6,408 nucleotides of DNA. Origin: Sedimentisphaerales bacterium. GTDB lineage: Bacteria; Planctomycetota; Phycisphaerae; Sedimentisphaerales; SM23-30. The number at the start of each line of letters is the position of its first letter. Position 1 is the stretch's first letter. The translations under genes were made by a program, and so were the position numbers. Shown here in pieces: positions 1 to 5,050 of the stretch. Where the stretch lies: positions 1 through 6,408 of the forward strand of contig DAOWIP010000487.1 of assembly GCA_030640865.1 (NCBI GenBank), written 5' to 3'. The notes below the pieces were generated by a model. That model did no database searches. It worked only from the letters and a program-made list of their open reading frames with translations, and was not told where the DNA came from.

Positions 1-426
1 GAAGGCGTGATATTTTTCAGTGGTGATGGCCGGTACCGCAGCAAGATCGGTCTGTCTCCACAGCGGGCCGGGGCAATACTGGGCAGCTATGATGGTATTA
101 ACCGGGTTTTAACGATTATACAATACAATAAACCGGAGCAGGCTACGGATTATGTGAACTCCATGTGGGAGCTTCAAGACGAGCCTTACAAGGGAGACGT
201 GGTGAACTCATACAATGATGGGCCGGCGGAACCCGGAGCCGAACCTTTTGGGCCTTTTTATGAACTGGAAACTTCGTCTCGGGCGGCTGAGTTGAAAGTG
301 GAACAATCGATTTCTCATACGCACCGAACGTTCCATTTTCAAGGTTCGCAATCTGAACTTGACCCTGTTGCAGAGTCGCTGCTGGGTGTAACGATTGCCC
401 AGATAAAAACTGCTCTATCGAACTGA
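1..426 (+). CDS. DUF6786-like protein, C-terminal fragment (5' end outside window)
   Basis: This is the last 141 codons of a plus-strand gene, ending at the TGA at 424-426. The frame is open to the first base, so the start lies to the left; the GTG at position 7 is most likely an internal valine. The sequence resembles the C-terminus of the uncharacterised DUF6786 family, which is frequent in Planctomycetota and Bacteroidota beside carbohydrate genes. The recognisable parts are the GPFYELETSS stretch and, about 20 residues later, SISHTHRTFHFQG. The aromatic and acidic composition with a closing His/Thr-Arg-Thr strand suits a beta-sandwich, but that fold is inferred. No signal peptide can be judged because the N-terminus is missing. 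No catalytic role is known to me for the family. The gene converges on the sulfatase operon, so it is not part of that transcript. The family assignment is from memory of the motif and is moderately sure; the frame as real coding sequence is very likely. Confidence 0.65.
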   Translation, partial: EGVIFFSGDGRYRSKIGLSPQRAGAILGSYDGINRVLTIIQYNKPEQATDYVNSMWELQDEPYKGDVVNSYNDGPAEPGAEPFGPFYELETSSRAAELKVEQSISHTHRTFHFQGSQSELDPVAESLLGVTIAQIKTALSN

Positions 427-437
427 CAATTATCAGG

Positions 438-461
438 CCGAGAAAAAATACTCTTTTTCGG
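438..461 (+). terminator. Weak hairpin just after the DUF6786-like gene
   Basis: CCGAGAAA (438-445) pairs with TTTTTCGG (454-461), giving eight pairs including one G-T wobble around an 8-nt loop. It starts 12 bases after the stop codon at 426. The stem is A/T-rich and no T-run follows, so it is a poor match to a classical intrinsic terminator. Its position between converging genes is the main support. Confidence 0.28.
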
Positions 462-528
462 TAAATACTGATAGTACGTCGAATACAGTTTTCCCCCAAT
501 CTATAGGACGATATCATTATTATTGGTT

Positions 529-543
529 GCGGCCGAAGGCCGC
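529..543. terminator. GC-rich perfect hairpin between converging genes
   Basis: GCGGCC (529-534) and GGCCGC (538-543) form a perfect six-pair stem, all G-C, around a three-base loop (GAA on the plus strand, TTC on the minus strand). It sits midway between the converging stop codons at 426 and 648. It could stall polymerase from either side, but neither strand has an adjacent T-run; the nearest is a six-T run at about 571-576. A dispersed REP-like palindrome is an equally good reading. Confidence 0.35.
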
Positions 544-617
544 GCCGGGCAATCTGTGGTTTAATAAATATTTTTTCAACTACTTGATTTTGCTGTCATG
601 CTTTTGTTCACCATCCA

Positions 618-641
618 CTGATCTGCTGATCTAATGATCTA
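618..641. repeat. Three tandem copies of a degenerate 8-mer
   Basis: Three consecutive 8-base units, CTGATCTG, CTGATCTA and ATGATCTA, share the core TGATCT at 619, 627 and 635. The array lies six bases beyond the stop codon of the minus-strand TIM-barrel gene, so it falls in that gene's 3' untranslated region. No function is known. Confidence 0.7.
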
Positions 642-647
642 TAGTGC

Positions 648-1637
648 TTAGAGCTTGGCTTCTTGCAGCCACCCTTTAAGGACAACCAAATCTTTGCGAA
701 TAGCTTCTATTACTTTTTCTTTTGGGATCGACAGTGTTCTTGCCCCGCGATTTGCGCCGCCCAGATCGTATTCACAGTGCAAAGAGATCGGCCCGGGGAT
801 ACCAGCTTGCTTAACCATCTTGAAGTAACGGGGAAAATCCACCATTCCTTCGCCTAATGGACAATTTAGCGCCTTCCACTCTTTGTCCGTTTTCACCCAT
901 AGAAAATCCTTGGCGATGATCGTAACAACACGGTCGGCGATAAGCCGGAATTTTGTCGGCCAGACCAGCCCCCCTTCTGCCGTAGCGTGTCTGATATCGA
1001 ATTGGCAGCCCATCCACTTTGGGTCAAGTTCTTTTATCAACTCCCAGATGTCCCATATCGAGGCCCCGATATAACGGCTACCAGAATGATTCTGAAACGC
1101 GCCGTGTAAGTTATACTCTTTACTCAGAGCTGCCAGATCGCGAAACTTCGGTTTTAGTTCCGCCAACTGTGCGGGGATGCTCTTGTCTTTTTTATACATG
1201 ATAGAGCCTATCCGGTAATGACGAATTCCCAATTCAGCGGCAGTCTCCAAAATTTCTCTGGTATAACGGTCGCGTGGGTCTGTTATTCTTGTGGTCATCA
1301 TTGGAACAGTAAGCCCGGCATTTTTAACCGCCTCGACTGCTCTGGGCAAATCATCCTTAGCGCGTTCCGGCAGGACATGTCCTTTGGGTCGTACCGTCAA
1401 ATCCACGCCATCAAACCCCAATTCGGCTGCCGTCTGGGCCATGCCCTTATAATCCAGCCATTGCAGATGTTTCGAGAATATACATATTTTCATCTCGTGT
1501 TTCTCCGCAGCGGCTGCCTGCTTATTCACAATGTCAAACGGCATACTCAACAGCGTCCCGGCCCCGGCAACCACTATTCCTTTTATAAAACCCCTGCGCG
1601 ATACATTTGTTTCCGAATGTGTCTTTTTATTATGCAC
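648..1637 (-). CDS. Tat-exported sugar phosphate isomerase/epimerase-like TIM-barrel protein
   Basis: This 329-residue protein belongs to the xylose-isomerase-like TIM-barrel (AP endonuclease 2) superfamily, whose members isomerise or epimerise sugars and sometimes cleave keto-glycosides with a divalent metal. The N-terminus has a twin-arginine leader, SRRGFIKG (residues 13-20), then a hydrophobic stretch (21-33) and an Ala-rich cleavage region near 41-44. The barrel follows from about residue 49. Motifs typical of the family include GFDGVDLTVRP (74-84), FQNHSG (181-186), CQFDIRHA (211-218), KDF (243-245) and LHCEYDLGG (286-294). Asp214, His217 and Glu289 are plausible metal or catalytic residues. 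The start is a GTG supported by AAGGAG six bases upstream; no in-frame ATG precedes the Tat motif. It is the last gene of the operon, 60 bp after the oxidoreductase. Because it is exported, a phosphorylated substrate is unlikely; a keto-sugar or glycoside is a better guess. The family is sure, the substrate unknown. Confidence 0.9.
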   Translation of the reverse strand: MHNKKTHSETNVSRRGFIKGIVVAGAGTLLSMPFDIVNKQAAAAEKHEMKICIFSKHLQWLDYKGMAQTAAELGFDGVDLTVRPKGHVLPERAKDDLPRAVEAVKNAGLTVPMMTTRITDPRDRYTREILETAAELGIRHYRIGSIMYKKDKSIPAQLAELKPKFRDLAALSKEYNLHGAFQNHSGSRYIGASIWDIWELIKELDPKWMGCQFDIRHATAEGGLVWPTKFRLIADRVVTIIAKDFLWVKTDKEWKALNCPLGEGMVDFPRYFKMVKQAGIPGPISLHCEYDLGGANRGARTLSIPKEKVIEAIRKDLVVLKGWLQEAKL

Positions 1638-1643
1638 CTTTAT

Positions 1644-1649
1644 CTCCTT
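1644..1649 (-). promoter_or_regulatory. Strong ribosome binding site fixing a GTG start
   Basis: On the minus strand AAGGAG sits six bases ahead of the GTG at 1637-1635. This near-perfect Shine-Dalgarno sequence supports the GTG as the true start, which also places the Tat motif at the usual distance from the N-terminus. Confidence 0.85.
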
Positions 1650-1697
1650 AAGAAAACTGTGGTTTTACTCATCTATCTATGTACTCATTTTTTTGTT

Positions 1698-3083
1698 TCA
1701 GCCCAACGTCCACGGCCGGCGATATTCGTAGTGCAGTAATTTACTCGCCTCTTTATTATCAACGATGCGTTCGTTCTTTGCGTCCCATTCGATACGCGAC
1801 TTCGTTGCCAACGCGATATTACCCAGATGAGCGAACGTGGTTGAGCGATGTCCTGTCTCCATGTCGCATCGGCAGCGTCGGCGGGTCTTGATACAATCGA
1901 GAAAATCGCGGATATGCGACTCGGTAAGATTACGATTGCTTGTTGGCGCTTTGCTGATTTCCGCTTTTATACGCGGTTCCCTTTGCTGGAACTGTCCGCC
2001 TTTCGATGGGATAATCTCGTACCCACTGCCGCCTCCTCCCGGATACAGATTGCCCAGCGTTCCGCGAAATTCGATTTCACCACTGACCAGGGCCGGGCCG
2101 CCGCTGGCCTCATATTGGCCGAAATTAAGCAAGACCCCGGAAGGTAATTCAAAAATCACCTCCATAGTATCCGGTATGGTTCGGTCGTCATCTACAGCAA
2201 ACCGTCCGCCATGCGCTGATATCGAAATCGGCGCCTGCTCACCCAAAACCCAGCGGATCGCATCGCAATAGTGCACTCCCCAGTTGCCCATCTGGGACGA
2301 ATATGCCCGCCACCAGCGGAACATATACGGGGTGATATTGTCTTTATATGGCCGCATTGGGCGTGGGCCAAGCCACATATCCCAATCCAGCCCCTTTGGC
2401 GGATCCGTATCGGGACATCGGCCGATCCCGTTCGGATACAGGTTGCTGACTCGGTAAGCCCTGGCTACCGTTACCTTGCCGATTTTGCCTGCCGGAACAT
2501 CCTTTGCCAATTGTCGGTATATCTCGGAGGAACGGCGGTGCAGCCCAACCTGGACTATGCGCTTATATTTTTCGGCTGCCTCCACCATCTTTCTGCCTTC
2601 ATAAATAGTGATCGAAAGGGGCTTTTCCACATACACATCTTTGCCGGCCTGACAGGCCATAATGGATTGGATCGCATGCCAATGGTCGGGAGTGGAAATA
2701 ACCACAGCGTCAATATCTTTCTGGTCGAGCAGACGGCGAAAATCCTTGTACCGCGCTACCTTGCCGGGAAACTTTTCCCCCATTTTAGGGATTTTCCCCT
2801 TGAGCGATTTTATCAGCCTTTGATCCACCTGCGAAAAATCCCTCGTTATATAAGGCTCATATACATCACAAAGAGCCGCAATCTCGACGTCATTCTGTTT
2901 CATAAACCCCATGAGCAACTGTGTCCCCCGGTTTCCCATACCGATAAAGCCTACGCGGATTTTTTCATTTGCGCCCAACGCCGACCGTATTACGGGAGAA
3001 CCCAAAGTATGTAGAGCCAATGTAGCCGCAGCCGAGTTCTTCAGAAAATTCCGCCTGGTTGTTTCTTTCTGTTTTTTTTCCAT
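1698..3083 (-). CDS. Tat-exported Gfo/Idh/MocA family oxidoreductase
   Basis: This 461-residue protein is an NAD(P)-dependent dehydrogenase or oxidoreductase of the Gfo/Idh/MocA family, which acts on hydroxyl groups of sugars and cyclitols. The twin-arginine leader TTRRNFLKN (8-16) is followed by a hydrophobic stretch to about residue 37. The Rossmann fold starts at residue 41 with the dinucleotide-binding turn GFIGMGNRG (45-53). STPDHWH (130-136) and EKP (153-155) are family hallmarks; the EKP lysine is normally at the active site. In the C-terminal domain WGVHYCDAIRW (268-278) supplies His271 and Asp274, the usual place of catalytic or substrate-binding residues. Length is normal for exported planctomycete members. 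The start codon is 2 bp past the sulfatase stop, so translation is probably coupled. Since Tat carries folded proteins, the cofactor could be bound before export, as in glucose-fructose oxidoreductase of Zymomonas. Substrate and reaction direction cannot be read from the sequence. Confidence 0.93.
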   Translation of the reverse strand: MEKKQKETTRRNFLKNSAAATLALHTLGSPVIRSALGANEKIRVGFIGMGNRGTQLLMGFMKQNDVEIAALCDVYEPYITRDFSQVDQRLIKSLKGKIPKMGEKFPGKVARYKDFRRLLDQKDIDAVVISTPDHWHAIQSIMACQAGKDVYVEKPLSITIYEGRKMVEAAEKYKRIVQVGLHRRSSEIYRQLAKDVPAGKIGKVTVARAYRVSNLYPNGIGRCPDTDPPKGLDWDMWLGPRPMRPYKDNITPYMFRWWRAYSSQMGNWGVHYCDAIRWVLGEQAPISISAHGGRFAVDDDRTIPDTMEVIFELPSGVLLNFGQYEASGGPALVSGEIEFRGTLGNLYPGGGGSGYEIIPSKGGQFQQREPRIKAEISKAPTSNRNLTESHIRDFLDCIKTRRRCRCDMETGHRSTTFAHLGNIALATKSRIEWDAKNERIVDNKEASKLLHYEYRRPWTLG

Positions 3084-3085
3084 AG

Positions 3086-4564
3086 CTAAATATCTCCATT
3101 GGTAATTCGATAGCTTCCGTCACCATAACCGATTTTGTCGAGATACGCCTTGCCAAACGGTCCTCGCGTCTCTGACGCTGCCATCTCTTTCATCCATTTG
3201 TCCCATCTGGATTGTATCCATTTCAGCCTTTCGGGTTTTTCTGTTGCCAGATTATTCTTCTCGCCGATATCAACAGACAAATTGTACAGTTCACCTGTCA
3301 GATCCTTCGGCAAAACGTATCGATCTGTTTCCATAACCCACTTCCATTTCCCTACACGAGCGGCTCTTTTGGCTTGCCATTCCCAGAAATGATCCTTTCG
3401 CTTCGATTTACCCTTACCTGTCAGCACCGGCAGCATATCGTATCCGTCGAGTTTAATATTTTTTGACGGCTTGATACCAGCCATCCCCAGAAAAGTCGGG
3501 AACAAATCCAGAGTGCTGCAAAATTCATTGCTTATTTGCCCACCGGGTATTCGTCCCGGCCATCGTGCGATAAACGGCACACGGATACCTCCCTCATACA
3601 GTTTCCCTTTGCCTCCGCGTAGTGGCGTAGTATCTCCGCAGCCGTTATCACAGGTAAAGACGATCAGGGTATTATCATCCAGTCCGAGTTGTTTAAGTTT
3701 GGATTGTATTTCACCCACCGCGTCATCCATACAGGTTATCGCCGCCATATATCGCTGTCGGTTTGTTCCGGGCAAATCACCGTACATCCGGACATATTTA
3801 TCCGGAGCCTGTACGCTTCGATGTTTCAGATTCGAGGCCCCGTGGGGGCTGTTAAAGGGCAGATACATGAAAAATGGTTTGTCCTTGTTTTTCTCGATAA
3901 ATTTAATTGCTTCTCTTCTGAACAGGTCGGTGGCATATCCTTTTTCTTTAATCCGCTGATTTTGACGGAACATTGACGGCATTTCATACCTTTCATGCGT
4001 CCAGTAATCGATGCCCGTATTGGAAAACCCGTAAAACGTATCGAACCCGCGCTGGAGCGGCATAAACTGTCTTGCCCGTCCGGAGTCCCATTTCCCGAAT
4101 ACTCCCGTGGCATACCCCGCCGGCTTTAACGCCTGGGCGATAACAACTTCCCGCACATCCAGTCCTTGTGCGCCTTCCGGCGAAACAGCGTATTCCAGTT
4201 CTTTATAGATATGGCCGAAGTTTGTCATATTATTACGGATCATATCGAATAACCCGTTTCGGTGCGGATATCGGCCGGTCAGCAGCCCGCTGCGTGACGG
4301 CGTACAAACGGAAGCGGTTACATAAAAATTTGTCAGCCGAACGCCTTCCGCAGCCATTTTATCTAAGTTGGGCGATATGACTTCTTTGCTCCCGCAGCAG
4401 CCCAGATCGGCATAGCCCTGATCGTCACTGAAAATCAGGATAATATTCGGTTTTTTGCTGCCGGATTTATTGCCCTGCGTTTTGGATGGTAACATCCGAC
4501 AGCCGGCAACTAATTGAGAGACAGCCGCGGCGGACGTAAAATGTAAAAATTGTCGTCTGTTCAT
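3086..4564 (-). CDS. Secreted sulfatase (alkaline-phosphatase superfamily), Tat lipoprotein
   Basis: This 492-residue enzyme should hydrolyse sulfate esters, probably on a carbohydrate. The leader has NRRQFLH (2-8), a hydrophobic stretch, and a lipobox LVAGC ending at Cys22, so a Tat-exported, lipid-anchored protein is predicted. Metal ligands Asp47-Asp48 lie in FSDDQG. CTPSR (87-91) is the CxPSR signature whose Cys87 is oxidised to formylglycine, followed by LTGR (95-98). Lys158 of GKW, His241 of SPHG, Asp306-Asn307 of CDNG and Lys319 of LRGGKG match the remaining catalytic set of family enzymes such as human arylsulfatase A. The exception is residue 160: family GKWH is GKWD here, replacing the His equivalent to arylsulfatase A His125. 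The C-terminal GELYNL and DIGEKNNLA segment (424-439) is typical. It is first in the operon, with AAAGGA six bases before the ATG. No formylglycine-generating enzyme or anaerobic maturase is encoded in the window. Identity is sure; the substrate is unknown. Confidence 0.95.
   Translation of the reverse strand: MNRRQFLHFTSAAAVSQLVAGCRMLPSKTQGNKSGSKKPNIILIFSDDQGYADLGCCGSKEVISPNLDKMAAEGVRLTNFYVTASVCTPSRSGLLTGRYPHRNGLFDMIRNNMTNFGHIYKELEYAVSPEGAQGLDVREVVIAQALKPAGYATGVFGKWDSGRARQFMPLQRGFDTFYGFSNTGIDYWTHERYEMPSMFRQNQRIKEKGYATDLFRREAIKFIEKNKDKPFFMYLPFNSPHGASNLKHRSVQAPDKYVRMYGDLPGTNRQRYMAAITCMDDAVGEIQSKLKQLGLDDNTLIVFTCDNGCGDTTPLRGGKGKLYEGGIRVPFIARWPGRIPGGQISNEFCSTLDLFPTFLGMAGIKPSKNIKLDGYDMLPVLTGKGKSKRKDHFWEWQAKRAARVGKWKWVMETDRYVLPKDLTGELYNLSVDIGEKNNLATEKPERLKWIQSRWDKWMKEMAASETRGPFGKAYLDKIGYGDGSYRITNGDI
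3094..3097 (-). promoter_or_regulatory. Ribosome binding site of the oxidoreductase inside the sulfatase 3' end
   Basis: On the minus strand GGAG lies ten bases before the ATG at 3083-3081 and within the Gly-Asp codons just before the sulfatase stop. The overlap suggests that ribosomes finishing the sulfatase re-initiate on the oxidoreductase. Confidence 0.6.
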
Positions 4565-4641
4565 AATCGTTCCTTTTAATGAGACTTATGCAAAATTCCG
4601 GTTAAACGCTATTTTATATTTTATATTGATTCGTCGGGTGC

Positions 4642-4666
4642 CACCTTTCTGTATTTCAGAGAGGTG
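4642..4666 (-). promoter_or_regulatory. Hairpin upstream of the sulfatase operon
   Basis: CACCTTTCTG (4642-4651) pairs with CAGAGAGGTG (4657-4666) with one wobble, leaving a five-base loop. It lies about 80-100 bp before the sulfatase start. It may be a leader RNA structure, an operator, or part of a dispersed repeat. No T-run follows on the minus strand, so it is unlikely to terminate amt; on the plus strand a TCTTAATCGGCTTTT stretch follows, but no plus-strand gene ends here. Confidence 0.4.
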
Positions 4667-4680
4667 TCTTAATCGGCTTT

Positions 4681-4708
4681 TATTATTCGTCATTGGTTAT
4701 TCTTAATT
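4681..4708. repeat. Four tandem degenerate heptamers
   Basis: Four consecutive 7-base units, TATTATT, CGTCATT, GGTTATT and CTTAATT, share the pattern NNTNATT with period exactly seven. The two units after them, GATTCCT and CATTCTG, keep the base composition but lose the pattern. It resembles in style the short tandem heptamers known from heterocystous cyanobacteria; no homology is implied. Confidence 0.6.
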
Positions 4709-4725
4709 GATTCCTCATTCTGATT

Positions 4726-4925
4726 GAGACTGTAGCAAGGTTACAGAGTATGCCACTTAGTAGGCAATTTTGACTTACAGCATAATTATGCGGAAACAAT
4801 GGGCTAAGGCTTAAATCCGCTATATCCGGATGCCAAGAGTTGCGATTAGATTGCTTGAACGCTATATAACTCATTGTAACAAAACGCCTTAAGTATTATT
4901 TGCTCTGTAATGCTACTACAGTCTC
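4726..4925. repeat. 200-bp segment bounded by imperfect inverted repeats (possible MITE-like remnant)
   Basis: The left arm (4726-4748) and the reverse complement of the right arm (4903-4925) both read GAGACTGTAG or GAGACTGTAG-like at the outer end and TTACAGAG at the inner end, agreeing at 19 of 23 positions. Each arm also has its own CTGTA-N7-TACAG palindrome. Inside are a perfect 12-bp palindrome GCATAATTATGC (4780-4791) and a small hairpin, ATCCG (4815-4819) with CGGAT (4827-4831). No transposase and no clear target-site duplication are seen, so a mobile origin is only one possibility; a structured RNA or a pair of operators are others. Confidence 0.4.
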
Positions 4926-4932
4926 GTTAAAT

Positions 4933-5050
4933 TTCTGTATTCTCTTTTTTTCTTCGCTTTCTTCGCTATCTTCTGTTCAATCTATTTTCCTTTTCTCTTC
5001 TCTTTTTTTTCTTCTGTCTTCTGAACTCTGCATTCTGTATTCTTCTGTAT
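4933..5050. repeat. Polypyrimidine tract with TCTG heptamers at the 3' end of amt
   Basis: About 118 bases are almost purely C/T on the plus strand. At the amt end four units starting at 5013, 5020, 5027 and 5034 have the form TCTGNNN with period seven, followed by TCT and a further TCTGTAT at 5044-5050; another TCTGTAT stands at the far end (4934-4940). The middle (about 4941-5012) is a run of TTCTTC and CTTTT. The last copy touches the amt stop codon at 5050-5052, so the amt transcript would continue into a polypurine RNA. Confidence 0.75.

Larger units (their letters stand above)
4565..5049. other. 485-bp non-coding region between amt and the sulfatase operon
   Basis: No convincing gene lies here. 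It should contain the promoter and leader of the sulfatase operon, which runs leftward, and the 3' end of the amt transcript. Nearest the sulfatase is an AT-rich stretch, two ATTTTAT copies at 4611-4624, which could include a -10 element about 50 bp upstream of the start, but I found no convincing -35 partner. Then come a hairpin (4642-4666), a heptamer array (4681-4708), a 200-bp segment bounded by inverted repeats (4726-4925) and a polypyrimidine repeat tract reaching the amt stop. No clear rho-independent terminator for amt is present. Confidence 0.75.

Noticed and set aside
143..517. A 124-codon minus-strand open frame overlapping the DUF6786-like gene
   Set aside because: Antisense to a frame with recognisable family motifs and running into the hairpin spacer; no homology seen.
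427..647. tRNA or small RNA gene in the convergent spacer
   Set aside because: The GC-rich stem does not extend to a cloverleaf and no conserved T-loop or acceptor end is present.
2271..3014. A 247-codon plus-strand open frame opposite the oxidoreductase
   Set aside because: It is antisense to a clear Gfo/Idh/MocA gene, shows no domain or believable ribosome binding site, and follows from codon bias of the real gene.
4617..4642. A sigma-54 promoter beginning with TGGCAC on the minus strand
   Set aside because: No TTGC-type -12 element follows at the required distance.
4683..4874. A 63-codon minus-strand open frame in the long spacer
   Set aside because: No well-placed ribosome binding site, no recognisable domain, and its last codons are simply the heptamer array; more likely chance than gene.
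4730..4921. SOS/LexA boxes, because CTGT and ACAG half-sites occur twice
   Set aside because: The half-site spacing is one base longer than the E. coli consensus, no SOS gene is adjacent, and the two sites fit better as arms of a larger inverted repeat.
4863..4932. Integron attC site, suggested by GTTAAAT at 4926 (GTTRRRY) and AACAAAACGCC nearby
   Set aside because: The partner RYYYAAC box is imperfect, the L boxes do not pair, and there is no integrase or cassette gene.
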